64,000 bases of DNA, from NCBI GenBank assembly GCA_024291935.2, contig CM044315.1, positions 53,666,385 to 53,730,384 of the forward strand. Direction: 5' to 3'. Positions 10,140 through 23,194 of this stretch are shown here, piece after piece. The position numbers and the translations under genes are program-made. Position 1 is the first letter of the stretch, and the number at the start of each line of letters is the position of its first letter. Under the pieces are notes generated by a model that saw nothing but the letters and a program-made list of their open reading frames with translations, ran no database searches and had not been told where the DNA came from. Source of the DNA: Okapia johnstoni (lineage: Eukaryota > Chordata > Mammalia > Artiodactyla > Giraffidae).

Positions 10140-11055
10140 GTCTTATTATTTCTTATAATTTTCTCTTGGTACCCTGACATGATGTACTGGGTAAACGGGA
10201 GTGCTCTAAATTGGCTTTTAGGAATGTGGTGATAAGGCAGGTGTGTGGGGGGAGGGGACAGGAGAGTGTTCTATAGTCCAAAAATTAAGTCTTGGTCTTT
10301 TAGGAAAGCTGTGACTCTGGACTTTGAACTTCACCACTGCTTCTCTGTGTCCCCCTTCTCCACTTCCACCTCTCCGATTATGTGGGACAGAATATCTGGA
10401 ATAGTATGGAGATGGATATTTATTCTCTTCCACATAGAAGAATATAGAGTGGCTGGAATTATTTCCCTTTTGAGAAAGCTTAGGCTGGAAGAGTTTAGTG
10501 TTTTCCCTCCCCAGATTAGTTAAGCTTTAATAAGATCCCAGGAAGTTAGACTCTGGCTAAACAATTTCTCCCGAGGGCATAATGTCTTAGGAAGAACAGA
10601 GTGCTCTAGTGTATTTCAAGATGGTTCCTTTTCTGCTCCCTCTATTAGAATCACAATAGTTTTTTTTTTCTCTCCCCAATATTATTATGAGACTCTGGCT
10701 AGGCTCCTGAAGATACAGCTCACAAAAGCATGGGTGCCTCTCTATTACTGGGTATGCATGAAATTTTTAATTTTCTGCACTGAGCCTCTAAAAAATTATC
10801 AGTTATAGTTGAAGTTTTCAAACTATGGCAGTCATTTCCACTTGCGAATATCAGCTCTGGTAAGCTGTGACTCCTAGTATTCTCCCATCTGTCTCTCTAA
10901 TCTTGGGGGCAACAGTTTCCTCTGGGTCCTCACCTGTATTCCAATCTTGGAAGAATTATTGATTTCTCAATCTGTTCAGCTTGTTACTCATTGTTTTAGT
11001 AGAGTGGTGACTTACAAGCCTCTTACATGTAGGACTGGAGGCCTGGAGTACTACT

Positions 11056-12034
11056 GTGAATATTTTTTTTTTTTTTGAGCAGGGAAATATTGGATTCACC
11101 AAAATACACTTGAATTTTATTTTAATTAAAAGTAAGAACTGAAAACATGCATTTGGGAAAAAAATCATTAACATGTGATAGCTTTTGTGCCAACAATTGA
11201 TTTCTTGAAAATAATTAAAGATAATTCTCAGAAATAAAAGCTTTCCTAGTAAGCCCAAATTTTCACTTTGTCACATGCCTATTTATTTTGTCCAAATAAT
11301 AACCAAACCTACTCAGAGAAATCTAATATTAAGGCAGTTTATAAAAAACAATGTAAGGACTATAGCAAAACATCAGGCAAAAATGATTTTAAGAATAATT
11401 AAAATCTTAACTTTGTGCATGTTCTCATTTTATTATAATTTGAGGGAAAATTATGTAATTTATATTTTTAAATGATACCCTTTCCTATACCATTCTATAT
11501 GTATTCATCTCTTCACTCATCTCTGCAAATGGATCTTATAACTCTTAAGATGAGACTTAGGAGAGGGAAACCTTAAACATTACTATTAATCCTACAATTT
11601 AAAAATGTGTTTACTGTATTTCTATTTTCCAACCAAAGGCAACAATAAAATGTACAGTGTATCTTAAAGTGAAGAGTCAACTTGGGAAGAAATATTATTA
11701 GTGAACTAATCTGTATTTAGTTCTACCTCATAAATTAACTTTGATTTCTACTATATCAAAATAAATGGAAATTTAATAGCATCCTATAATAAATAGGGAC
11801 TGGTTGAATATATAGTATCTATGGAGCAGAAAATAAAATTGTAGCTGTTTTGCAAAAGTTTTGAAATATTCTCTAGAGAGACAAATACCACCAGCCAATG
11901 TAGTGACCCTTTATACATATCAGAAAAGCAGCACAAATAAAACATAAATTGTAAAAGGAAAGAAACAAAATATAGCTGAAGTTAGATATGCTCAAAGTTT
12001 CCTAAAGTGATATAAAATTAATTTAATATGATAT
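11056..12034. other. Unique intronic sequence
   Basis: AT-rich, with a T run at about 11062-11075. No recognised gene or repeat. Confidence 0.6.
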
Positions 12035-12047
12035 AAAGGGTGTATAC

Positions 12048-12318
12048 GGAGAAGGCAATGGCACCCCACTCCAGTACTCTTGCCTGGAAAATCCCATGGA
12101 CGGAGGAGCCTGGTAGGCTGCAGTCCATGGGGTCTCGAAGAGTCGGACACGACTGAGCGACTTCACTTTCACTTTTCACTTTCATGCATTGGAGAAGGAA
12201 ATGGCAACCCACTCCAGTGTTCTTGCTGGAGAATCCCAGGGACAGGGGAGCCTGGTGGGCTGCCGTCTATGGGGTCGCACAGGGTTGGACACGACTGAAG
12301 CGACTTAGCAGCAGCAGC
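12048..12318 (+). mobile_element. BOV-A2 SINE (dimeric)
   Basis: Two related units follow each other. The first starts GGAGAAGGCAATGGCACCCC, the second GGAGAAGGAAATGGCAACCC, and the element ends CGACTTAGCAGCAGCAGCA. This is the standard BOV-A2 layout, two copies of a BovB-derived monomer joined by a TTTCACTTTCATGCATT linker. Flanking AAAGGGTGTATA (12035-12046) and AAAGCTGTATA (12320-12330) look like an imperfect duplication. Its low divergence indicates a young insertion. Confidence 0.95.
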
Positions 12319-12330
12319 AAAAGCTGTATA

Positions 12331-13141
12331 AGCAGAGGACTTATTTTTTAGTTTCTTCTGTTTTACATTTATCTCACTTATATGTCTGTATCTTACTTTA
12401 TAGATACAGTATTCTGACATAGTATCTAGGTGTCTATTTATATACCTGCCATTTATAATTTGAAAAGCTTTGTAACAACTAGTAATAAATGCACTCATAA
12501 CCACATCTTCTCTAATCACTACAGTGTCTGCACTGCTATTTGGCACTCATTAACTGAAACTGCCATTCACCTCTAATTTATGGTTAGCATACAATTATGC
12601 ATTATCACTATTCCAAGTGATTACTACACTGAATCTTTCTCAGATAGTGATATGCAACACTCCATGATAAATTGTTCTGCAGTGGATAGTTCCTTTCTGT
12701 CATTTTCTCTATTATTTTCCTTAAAATAATCTCAAGAGAATTATACTGAAATGTGAGTACTTTCTTACAGTAAGATTATTGGATCAGTGCTATTCCTACA
12801 TGAAGAAGGGAAAACTATATTCATAGAAGGAAGCAGACTTGGAGTTAACAAATATATTTGAAAATATTCTGATAAAAATGAAAGATTGGGGCAACATTAA
12901 GGACAGAGTTTGAATTTTTCTTTAGCATGAGCATATTTTGATTGAAGACTGATAAATTTATTTAGTAATTTGACAATAAAAGTAAATATTTTAATATTAA
13001 AGACCATGAAGTATGTCATGGATAACTGAAAAAAAAAACCACACAAAACAATTCTCATTTTGAATGTGGTAATTTATAATCAAAATGTTTTATATTTTTT
13101 AACACTTTCTTTTCATTATCTACCTAGGATTTTCATAATAG
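12331..13141. other. Unique intronic sequence
   Basis: AT-rich, with one A run at about 13029-13040. No gene or repeat recognised. Confidence 0.55.
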
Positions 13142-13334
13142 ATATAAGTACTAACATTAACTGTTTACTCTGTGTCTGACAAAGTTGTGCACTAAATATT
13201 TCACAGGCATAATCTCATATTATTCATATAGCAACCCTGTGAGTTTGGTATTAATATCTCAACTGTACAAAGAAGAAAATAAGAGACAAAAAAGTTGCAT
13301 AGCTTACCCAAGAGCACACCAGGACTGCATGATT
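13142..13334 (+). repeat. MIR SINE remnant
   Basis: The MIR order is readable: 'tttactctgtgtctgacaaa', 'cataatctcatattattcat', 'gcaaccctgtgagtttggta', then 'agcttacccaagagcacacc'. This covers most of the MIR body in sense orientation. Confidence 0.8.
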
Positions 13335-13775
13335 GTATTCATTTCCTAGGGTTGCCATAACAAAGTTCCACAGACTGAGTTTCTTGAAAAAAACAGAAAT
13401 GTAATATTCTATTAATATCAGAGTTCTGGAGGCTGAAAGTCCAAAATCTAAGTACTAATAGCTCCAACCTACCTCTGAGGTTTCTAGGAAAGAATCCGTT
13501 CTCGCCCCTTCCAGGTCTGGTAGCTGCAAGCATTCCTTGGCTTGAGGCAGCATAACTCCAATCTCTGTCCCCTCCTTCATAGGGCCTTTCCTGTGTGCCT
13601 CTCTGTGCTCTCTCCTTTCCTTATAAGGACACCAGTTATTAGTTTTAGGTGCCCACTACTCCTCTACCATGTACAGGAGGAATCATCTCAAGATCCTTAA
13701 CTAATTACATCTGCAAAGATTCTATTTCCAAATAAGGTTGCATTCTGAGGTTTCTAATGAAATTGAATTGGGGAG
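13335..13775 (+). repeat. Ancient mammalian interspersed repeat
   Basis: Typical stretches are 'cctagggttgccataacaaa', 'gttccacagactgagt', 'gagttctggaggctgaaagt', 'ttataaggacaccagt' and 'caaataaggttgcattctga'. It is the same family as 5617-6252 and 25690-26035. I do not assign a family name with confidence. Confidence 0.7.
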
Positions 13776-14019
13776 AATGCTCTTCACCTCGCTACAATGG
13801 TGGAGCTGGAGGCTCTGTTCACATGCAGGCATACTCTAGAGTCTGTTCCCTTAAATATGTATATTCTTGCCACAGACTGTACTTAGACCATATTTCATTT
13901 AGTAACCATTCCAATTATCTGGGTAGATGTTCTCTCTCTTTTACATGTAAGAATGCCCAGGTTCATGGGTCACAGATCAGCATGATTTAAATTCAGAGCA
14001 ACTTTTCTAAAACACAAAG

Positions 14020-14535
14020 TATGCCATTACCCTGCTTACAGTTTTTTTTATGCATTCCTATTCTCTTTAGAATAAAAATCAAATTTCTTAAGGTAATTTT
14101 TAGGGTCTGTCAGAATCTGGCCTTTCCCACCTTCTTTAGCTCAGGTCTTCCTCTCCTTTCCCAATATTCTCTGTATCCTACCCACCCTGGCCTCTAAGCT
14201 TTCTCTCATACTATTTCCTCTGCCCACAGCACTTCCTGCCAACATTTTCCTTCTGCCTACTCTTCCTATCTTACTTTGCCTGTGATAGGCACACTTCTGC
14301 TGTGTTGTCCCTTCTAACAACCTAAAGTAGGCCCCATGAATCACCTGTGAGTTCCCATAGTAATCTGAGCTGCACCTACCCTAACCCATGGTACCTTATT
14401 ATGATTGCTTCTTTAATGGTCCATCAGTTTGTAAAAGCAAATATCACCAGTGCATATTCTTCAGCTACATTTTCAGTATCTACATAGAGTGACTGTCACT
14501 CAAATGTATGTTGAAAGAGTAAATGAATGCAGTGA
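14020..14535 (+). repeat. L2 LINE 3' end remnant
   Basis: The stretch follows the L2 3' order in sense: 'attaccctgcttacag', 'tctggcctttcccacc', 'cctctgcccacagcact', and a terminal part 'aatgtatgttgaaagagtaa' with ATGAATG repeats. Strongly diverged. Confidence 0.7.
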
Positions 14536-17241
14536 ATTAAAATGGAATGCATAATATCTTTATGCATGAGACAAAGCAGAGGCAGAAAACTACCTAGCAA
14601 CTCAAAACAGTATCTTCACCTTGTTTCAAAGAGGATTATTCTGACTTTTGGTGCACTGCTCCTCATGAAGGAAACACCTGTGTGCTTCCAGCAGGGAGCT
14701 GACTCTCAGTATATCCTTAGTGTCATTTAGTCCTGCTCTTTTTTCATGGGTCTAGAGCTCACCACCTACAACAGGGTCTCTGGTCAATTTATCACTTGCC
14801 TCCCACTCCACTTCCAAAAAAAATGTTTGTCATTATGAGAGTGTTTGTAGATTTACATAATGCAACCTAATTGTTTCCAATTAGAAAATATCAGATCACA
14901 TTTATGGAGGGGAAACCTACCTTTCTGAAAAAAATAAACTAAAACTTTTTAGACCTTTCAGTCTTTTTTAGCAGTATACTTTGTAAAGTGTTTTCTATGC
15001 AAAATTTGGTAAATCTCTCTTCCTAATGGTGTTGTTAAGCTTATTAAGGGTTATTCCCCCTCTAATGAAAATTGGGAATTGGTGAGTTGATTTTCAGTTC
15101 TGGAAGATCTGTAGGTATTCTATGATTCAGAAGTTTTTTTGCTGCAGTGAAGGATTGGAATGGAAAGTCTAAGCAACATTTTCCTGTTTCATCTTCCCAG
15201 CCCTACTTGTACATTTTCTTATAATTACACAAATTTAACTTTTATAGGGAAAGTTGTTAAAGTTTTGGAGGTGTTAGAGAAACAGATAGTTGAAGTGATT
15301 TGATAGCAGGCTGAGAGTGAAAGTGATATTCTTTAAGGCAGATTTGTTTAAAACATGACAATCTGAGAAATTTGCTTGGCTTCCACAATGCTGTTCTCCA
15401 AAGTTACAGCAAGGTGTGGTCTGGCTATATTCCAAGTGTTAAATGTGATGAATCACCATACATTACTACAAAATGGGTTACCATTTCAGAACATGAGTCT
15501 TTAGTAAAAAACAAAGTTACGAGATAATTTAGAGAACACTGACTACAAGCATTTGGCATAAGCCTTTGAAACCACTTATCCTCCAGTCATATGTTTATTG
15601 AGAAAATAATATAATTTACCATTGTATATTTGCTTCATTCACTTTATGAAGAAATTTAGTACTTATGGATCATTTGCATTTAAAGTAAAACCTTTAAATG
15701 AAGGACAAGTAATGACTAGCCCTATTCTCTGGATGCATTATGTTATTCTATTTTACTTTATTTTCTTTTCTTTTGGAATTTAACCAAATTTAACCAGAGT
15801 TGTTAATAATATGGACTTTTTAAAATTTATTATATGTTTGATTATAATAGATTAATTTTCTGATTGTTTTATAATTTATAATTGATTTATGTTTAAAAAT
15901 TATCATAAAGTATGATCTCCAGTTATTCAACTTGTCTATAAAAAGATTTCCAAGTAAAATAAGATCATATTTCTTTAAAAAAATCCAATCTTAACAGTTT
16001 TTCCTTCCCCACAAAGGCCTGTGGCATAAAATTTATATGCACCATTGTCTGGAAATACCATAGGAGAAAATTATCAGTGCCTTTGGATGATGGTTGGGTT
16101 GAATTTCTCTATTTTCTTTACCTACAAGCTTACCATGAGTAGGAATACCTAGCATGGGCTATTACCACCATCATAATCTATTTATTTTATAGTTGTGGCA
16201 TTTAGTTGAATGTTGCAAGTATAGTATCAGTTCTCCATTCATTATTTTTTCAAAAGTGCATCTTAGTGTAATAATCCTGTACTCTCTGCTCTCATGTTTT
16301 TGTCAGAACCTATTACATCAGTGAAGAAATCTTTGTTTCTTTCTAGGTCTTGAACACGCTCAGAGCTCATTTAAGTTTTCTAAAACTGAAACAAATCCAG
16401 CTAATTATCCCTTGACCTGTATTAACAACCCAGCTGGTGGAGCCCATATTTAGCCTATTGAATATAAAATTATAATAAAATTGACTTGCACCCTTCCTCC
16501 ACATTGTGAGCATGTTAAATATTACAAAGAATTTTTAAAGCTGCTTATTTTTTTCTCTTTTAGGCATGATCAATCACTTTTCTATGGGCTCAAACCCTAT
16601 GTTGCTTTTAAACTCCTTTAATATCTGTTCCTATGCAACAGAGCAGAAAATCAGAGGGGAGAAGTTACCATCTGCAATGGCTGTCATCACCTGCAGGAGT
16701 TTTTGTCTTGCCTGCTGATGTGATTGAGGCATGGTTGATTTTCAGCATACTACAAGCAATTCCTTTGTTTCTCTGAAAACTCAGTATGTGATATCTTATG
16801 TACACTTTAACTCTTTAAAAGGCCATTTGATTCTTTTTTATGGGTTTGTAATAAGTTTATCACTTGCAAAAACACTTGGAAAATCAAGTGTAAGACATTT
16901 TAAAACCTGCTTTTGAGGAATGTTGCAGACAACCACCATCAGTAGATTCAGGAAACTATACCTAAAATATGCATGGTAGGCAGTAGCAATCCTCTACTCA
17001 AGTCTGGTTGAAGGAACACCAAGGCATATTCCACATTTTTGTCATGGTATGGAAAATTTTGTGGTTCAAGCACATATTAAAATAAAGTTGCTACTTTAAA
17101 CAAAGGACATGTGTTAGTAGCTAAATACCAAAAACTGAATTAAGTTTGTCAGATTAACTAGCTGTCATTTGAAGAGATAGCGGTGTTACAATGATATTAG
17201 AACTATCTATATTTGATGAAGTGCTAAGAATCATGAATTGT
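14536..17241. other. Unique intronic sequence
   Basis: About 2.7 kb of AT-rich DNA in which I recognise no gene or repeat. Confidence 0.55.
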
Positions 17242-18069
17242 AGTTCAGTTAAGTTCAGTCACTCAGTCGTGTCTGACTGTTTGCGACCCTAAGAACCACA
17301 GCATGCCAGGCATCCCTGTCCATCACCAACTCCCGGAGTTTACCCAAACTCATGTCCATTGAGTCAGTGATGCCATCCAACCATCTCATCCTCTGTCGTC
17401 CCCTGCTCCTCCTGCCTTCAGTCTTTCCCAGCATCAGAGTCTTTTCAAATGAGTCAGCTCTTTGCCTCAGGTGGCCAAAGTACTGGAGTTTCAGCTTCAA
17501 CATCTGTCCTTCCAATGAACACCCAGAACTGATCTCCTTTAGGATGGACTGGTTGGATCTCCTTGCAGTCCAAGGGACTTTCAAGAGTCTTCTCTAACAC
17601 CACAGTTCAAAAGCATCAATTCTTCAATGCTCAGCTTTCTTTATAGTCCAACCCTCACATCCATACATGACTATTGGAAAAACTATAGCCTTGACTAGAC
17701 GGACATTTGTTGGCAAAGTAAATATTGAGCTTTAAGCCAACTTTTTCATTCTCCTCTTTCACTTTCTTCAAGAGGCTTTTTAGTTCTTCTTCACTTTCTG
17801 CCATAAGGGTGGTGTCATCTGCATATCTGAGGTTATGATATTTCTCCTGGCAATCTTGAGTCCAGTTTGTGCTTCTTCCAGTCTAGCGTTTCTCATGATG
17901 TACTCTGCATATAAGTTAAATAAGCAGGGTGACAATACACAGACTTAAAGTACTCCTTTTCCTATTTGGAACCAGTCTGTTGTTCCATGTCCAGTTCTAA
18001 CTGTTGCTTCCTGACCTGCATACAGGTTTCTCAAGGGGCAGGTTAGGTGGTCTGGTATTCCCATCACTT

Positions 18070-18765
18070 TCAGAATTTTCCACAGTTTATTGTGATACAT
18101 ACTGTCAAAGGCTTTGGCATAGACAATAAAGCAGAAACAGATGTTTTTCTGGAACTCATTGCTTTTTCAACAATCCAGCAGAAGTTGGCAATTTGATCTC
18201 TGGTTCCTTTTCTAAAACCAGCTTGAACATCTGGAAGTTCACAGTTCACGTATTGCTGAAGCATGGCTTGGAGAATTTTGAGCATTACTTTGCTAGCATG
18301 TGAGATGAGTGCAATTGTGCGGTAGTTTGAGCATTCTTTGGCATTGCCTTTCTTTGGAATTGGAATGAAAACTGACCTTTTCCAGTCCTGTGGCCACTGC
18401 TGAGTTTTCCATATTTGCTGGCATATCGAGTGCAGTACTTTCACAGTATCATCTTTTAGGATTTGAAATAGCTCAACTGGAATTCCATCACCTCCACTAG
18501 CTTTGTTCGTAGTGATGCTTTCTAAGGCCCACTTGACTTCACATTCCAGGATGTCTGGCTCTAGGTGAGTGATCACACCATCGTGATTATCTGGGTCATG
18601 AAGATCTTTTTTGTACAGTTCTTCTGTGTATTCTTGCCACCTCTTCTTAATATCTTCTGCTTCTGTTAGGTCCATACCATTTTTGTCCTTTATTGAGCTC
18701 ATCTTTGCATGAAATGTTCCCTTGGTATCTCTAATTTTCTTGAAGAGATCTCTAGTCTTTCCCAT
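18070..18765 (-). pseudogene. BovB linker and reverse-transcriptase N-part remnant
   Basis: An open frame of 231 codons covers the linker before the reverse transcriptase and its first motifs. Readable parts include EVKWALESITTNKASGGDGI, where the family's GxDGIPxE motif reads GGDGIPVE, then DWKRSVFIPIPKKGN and the AGFRKGTRDQIAN region. This enzyme copies LINE RNA into DNA at the cut target. The frame breaks before the catalytic YADD, which lies further left in another frame, so no active protein is made. It is the longest BovB frame in the window. Confidence 0.9.
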
Positions 18766-19212
18766 TCTGTTGTTTTCCTCTATTTCTTTGCATTGATTGT
18801 GAGGAAGCCTTTCTTATATCTCCTTGCTATTCTTTGGAACTCTGCATTCAAATGGGAATATCTTTCCTTTTCTCCTTTGCTTTTCGCATCCCTTTTTTTC
18901 GCAGCTATTTGTAAAGCCTCCTAAGACAGCCATTTCACTTTTTTGCATTTCTTTTTCTTGGGGATGGTCTTGATTCTTGTCTCCTATACAATGTCATGAA
19001 CCTCTGTCCATAGTTCATCAGGCCCTCTGTCTATCAGGTCTAGTCCTTGAAATCTATTTCTTACTTCCACTGTAAAATCATAAGGGATTTGATTTAGGTC
19101 ATACCTGAATGGTCTAGTGGTTTTCCCTACTTTCTTCAATTTAAGTCTGAATTTGGCAATGAAGGAGTTCATGATCTGGGCCACAGTCACCTCCTGGTCT
19201 TGTTTTTGATGA

Positions 19213-19671
19213 CTATATAGAGCTTCTCCATCTTGGGCTGCAAAGAATATAATCAATTTGATTTTGGTGTTGACCATCTGGTGATGTCCATGTGTAGAGT
19301 CTTCTCTTGTGTTGTTGGAAGAGGATGTTTGCTATGACCAGCGCCTTCTCTTGGGAAAACTCTATTAGCCTTTGCTCTGCTTCATTCAATACTCCAAGGC
19401 CAAATTTGCCTGTCATTCCAGGTGTTTCTTGACTTCCTACTTTTGCATTCCAGACCCCTATAATGAAAAGGACATCTTTTTTGGGTGTTAGTTCTAAAAG
19501 GTCTTGTAGGTATTCATAGAACCATTCAACTTCAGCTTCTTCAGTGTTACTGGTTGGGGCATAGACTTGGATTATCATGATATTAAATGGTTTGCCTTGG
19601 AAATGAACAGAGATCATTGTCATTTTTGAGATTGCATCCAAGTACTGCATTTCAGACTCGTTTGTTGACAA
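19213..19671 (-). pseudogene. BovB endonuclease remnant, C-terminal part
   Basis: An open frame resembling the second half of the BovB APE-like endonuclease, which nicks target DNA. Landmarks are IIQVYAPTSN, then LFIIGVWNAKVG where family members have GDWNAKVG (so Asp is replaced by Val), and TWTSPDGQHQNQIDYILCSP with the catalytic Asp of the QIDYI motif kept. It is offset from the N-terminal half at 19652-19948 by a frame change near 19655-19671. Confidence 0.88.
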
Positions 19672-19948
19672 TGATGGCTACTCCATTTCTTCTAAGGGGT
19701 TCCTGCCCACAGTAGTAGATACAATGGTCATCTGAGTTAAATTCACCCATTCCAGTCCATTTTAGTTCGCTGATTCCTAAAATGTTGACATTCACTCTTG
19801 CCATCTCCTGTTTGACCACTTCCAATTTGCCTTGATTCATGGACCTAACATTCCAGGTTCCTATGCAATATTGCCCTTTACAGCATCGGACCTTCCTTCT
19901 GTCAACAGTCACATCCACAATTGAGTGTTGTTTTTGCTTTGGCTCCAT
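19652..19948 (-). pseudogene. BovB endonuclease remnant, N-terminal part
   Basis: An open frame of 98 codons contains the endonuclease start with IGTWNVRSMNQGKLEVVKQE and the LGISELKWTGMGEF motif that carries the conserved Glu. It ends in a frame change that separates it from the C-terminal half. Confidence 0.88.
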
Positions 19949-20399
19949 CCCATCATTCTTTCTGGAGTTATTTCTCGACTGATCTCCTGCAGTTTATTGA
20001 CCACCTACCAACCTGGGAAGTTCATGTTTCAGTGTCCTATCTTTTTGCCTTTTCATACTGTTCATGGGGTTCTCAAGGCAAGAATACTGAAGTGGTTTGC
20101 CATTCTCTTCTCCAATGGACCACATTCTGTCAGACCTCTCCACCATGACCCATCCGTCTTGGGTGTCCCAACATGGCATGGCTTAGTTTCATTGAGTTAG
20201 ACAAGGCTGTGTCCATGTGATCAAATTGGCTAGTTGTCTGTGATTATGGTTTCAGTGTGTCTGCCCTCTGATGCCCTCTCTCAGCACCTACTGTCTTACT
20301 TGGGTTTCTCTTACCTTGGATGTGAGGTATCACCTCATGGCCACAGCTCCTGACCTTGGACGTGGGGTATCTTCTCTCAGCCACTCCTGTGCTGCACAG

Positions 20400-21424
20400 A
20401 ACTAAAAGGAACCCATATTTTAAATATTTAAGCCTGTGAGTTATTTCTATATTCTACAAATTGCAGATATTATTTAAATGAATGAGGGGGGTTATTGATC
20501 ATTTGATCGCATAGATGTTAGCATTCTACATCAATGTTTTGCACATGGTTACTGAATTAATGAATAAAGCAAAAGATATAATTATTCATAGATTGGCCAT
20601 TTTATCACATGGTATACTACACAAGCCCAGAAAAACATTGATGCATTTGTAACCTCTTACTCTTTAAATATGCTGGATAAATACTGGCATTTTTATTATC
20701 TTTGTTACCAGGATCAAATGATGCTATTGCCTAAGGAGAGGAGAAAGAGTAGCCTCTCAAACATTTTTCAAGTGATTGGGATTTGAGTTCAATATTCATT
20801 TCCCAAATGTAACATTCTAAATGTTAGTTTAAATTAGTGGGTTCTATTGGAAGATAATACATGCTTAATTTCCAACTTAGGAAATAATATGTAAAATCTC
20901 AAATTGTAAGAAACAATGGGAAGATGAACAACTCAGGTTTTCCTTAGCCCTTTTCCATGAGTAAATAAAGTATATTACCTTGATCCTCACAAACTTCCAT
21001 GCATAGCAGAGATCCTAGGTCCAGGATATATAATCAGTCAGGAGAAGCTTAAGGAAAATCAAACATCCTTGAGAAGTTTCAGAAGGAAATTCCAAAGCAT
21101 TTTCTCAAAGGATCTTTCAGACTAAAATGTTTCTCCAAAAGAAACAACAAGTTGTTGAGGGTTGGGGCAGCTCTACAATTCATTTTGGAAACCCACGGGA
21201 AAGATTTAAAATGAGTATTGACAAAACTACTATGTTATACAAATCCAGTATATCATTCACATCATAAATTATGAAGAACTGCCTAAGTATGCGTCTGTGG
21301 AGGCTAACTTTGTCTAAACCCAGTGTTGCATTTATAATACATTCAGCTGCAGGCGACAAAACCTCCCTAAAACTAATTGAACCTTACAGACATACATTGT
21401 CTTGCTTAAGACTGGAGATAGAGT
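20400..21424. other. Unique intronic sequence
   Basis: AT-rich. No gene or repeat recognised. Confidence 0.55.
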
Positions 21425-21566
21425 AGTCCCTTGGTATGTGCAGGGAATTAATTCCCAGACTTCCCTGGGATATCAAAACTTGCAGGCAGTTAAGTTCCTT
21501 TAAAATTGCATAGTAAAGTTGGCCCTGTATCTAGGGGATCCAGTGATAGGGAGGTTTGACTGTACA
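21425..21566. repeat. Tigger-like DNA transposon remnant (tentative)
   Basis: The left side 'agtagtcccttggtatgtgc' and right side 'agttggccctgtatctaggg' resemble the ends of short non-autonomous Tigger/MER2-type elements with the middle deleted. The match is from memory and strongly diverged. Confidence 0.4.
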
Positions 21567-22139
21567 TGATTCTAGGTTTTGTTTAGTGGATCAATACTGT
21601 CATACATTTGATTTGGTTCAGAATTTTTGTATTTCCCTTGGCTCTAGCTTTACATTCACGAGACAGCCAGTGTTGTTTCCAACATTAAATCTCAAGTCTT
21701 CATATAGCAAATATTAAGCACAAAGACAGGGATTAGTAGAACATTGGGAAATAATTCTCTGTGTGACCCTTGATTACTGTATCAGGGAAGGAAATCATTT
21801 CCCAGAACTTCTCAAATGGTTCTGAATCTGGTTTTATTGTCCAGAACTTGTATACAAGTTAAAGGATACAAGTCCATGGCTCAAATAACAACTAGCCAAA
21901 GGAGTAGAACCCTGTTTGGTTTAGACCAATTACTGATCACCATATAGAGCTAATGGATAGACAACTAATATTCACCACTGTATCCAGTATTTCCTTGGGG
22001 TGAGCACAGAACTCTCTTTCATGAACTCTCAGTCACTAAATATACTGTGGAGAATATTTTCTTTTGTTTTCATGTGATTATATGTAAATGAAATAGTTAA
22101 ATATCCTTTTTTTTTTCCAAATATAAAACAGTCTTTCAG
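21567..22139. other. Unique intronic sequence
   Basis: No gene or repeat recognised apart from a T run at about 22109-22118. Confidence 0.5.
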
Positions 22140-22440
22140 TGATGTAGCTATCTATTACTGTATAACAAACCACCCCAAACATAGTGGCATAAAATAGTAA
22201 CCACTTAATTTTGCCCACAGTTTCTGTGGATCATGAACTTTTGCAGGGCAGAATGGGATTGGTTTATGTCTTCTCAGAAATGGTTGAGACTTCATCTGGG
22301 AGGACTTGAATATCTGAATGTGACTTGGAAGACTGAAAACTCTTTATTCATATGCTTGGCACCTCTGTTGTAGGAGTCAAATACTGGGCTTAGGTAGGAC
22401 TGTTGACCAGGTCATCTATACATGGCCTTTCCCTGGCAAC
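22140..22440 (+). repeat. Ancient interspersed repeat of the 'ataacaaaccaccccaaa' type
   Basis: 'ctgtataacaaaccacccca' followed by 'agtggcataaaatagtaacc' and 'cacagtttctgtggatcatg' matches a common old mammalian repeat that I cannot name with certainty. It may be the 3' region of an old L1. Confidence 0.55.
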
Positions 22441-23194
22441 TGAATTCCAAGAAAGAAAAATCTAAGAAGAATAATCTGAAGAGTGAGCATTACAAAAGAA
22501 CAAAGTAGAACCCATATGGCTTTCTTTGATCTACCCTTAAATTTCTTGTTTCATGATTCTATCACATTCTGTTGGCAAGCTAATCAGTAAGGCTAAGCAA
22601 GATTTAAGAGAAGGGAACTTAGATTCCACTATTTGATCAGGGTCTTCATGTAGAAGAACATGTCGGGTACAAGATACTACTGTTTTTGTTATCTTTGGAA
22701 AATACCATCAGCCACAAGTATAAGATGAAGGTGATGAGCATGGAAATAATAATGGCATTATGATCGATCTTACTTAAACATTTTCAGGTATGATCTTTGT
22801 GCAGCTTGAACTTTCAACTCAAGATATGTTTTAAGGCGAGAAAAGAGCAACACTGCTAATAATGTTGATGTTCAATATTCTTCATGTAGAATAGAGTCTG
22901 ATGTAATGTAGAACCATAGTTCCTGAACAACATGGCTGTATAAATTAACAGAAAGATTCACAATATATTAGTTTTTGGATCTCAGTTCATATTTACTACC
23001 TAACAAATTCTGGTGATACATTTTCACAAGTGATGCTTGTGTAACAAATGTATGGTTCAAAAATGAGGAAGTGATTCTAAATATGTTTAATCAATAGGAT
23101 TATCTTTGGGAGCTTTCAAGAAATGAATATGTGTATTCAATATAAATAGTCATAAAATATATATTTTATTTTATAAAATAAAAAAATCCTATAC
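22441..23194. other. Unique intronic sequence
   Basis: No gene or repeat recognised. The sequence is AT-rich. Confidence 0.5.

Larger units (their letters stand above)
6990..11055 (-). mobile_element. Old antisense L1, long but decayed
   Basis: The + strand reads the reverse complement of an ancient L1 over about 4 kb. ORF2 C-terminal and middle regions occupy 6990-9080, the endonuclease domain 9081-9557, and upstream non-ORF2 L1 sequence about 9600-11055, where text such as 'gtcttaggaagaacagagtgctct' matches the known upstream part of old mammalian L1-type elements. Stops, indels and two inserted SINE scraps (8161-8210, 8867-8902) show it is an old insertion. The exact L1 subfamily is not determined, and the part beyond 9600 could belong to a half-L1 type element. 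Confidence 0.78.
17242..20399 (-). mobile_element. Near-full-length BovB LINE
   Basis: About 3.16 kb of antisense BovB, close to the usual full length of about 3.2 kb. From left to right on + it shows the 3' terminus, the 3' region with an internal deletion at about 17720 (text jumps from GTTGGCAAAGTA to AATATTGAGCTTTAAG), the reverse-transcriptase core (YADD codons at 17814-17825), the linker, the endonuclease domain (19213-19948) and the 5' region to about 20399. The single BovB protein is broken into several frames. I see no clear target-site duplication. Confidence 0.93.

Noticed and set aside
10956..11258. A 100-codon open frame on the minus strand
   Set aside because: It straddles the end of the old L1 and a T run and has low complexity. 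There is no domain.
13335..13775. Possible endogenous retroviral LTR
   Set aside because: The text is of a common old mammalian repeat seen three times in the window. I see no LTR ends, primer binding site or gag/pol/env frames.
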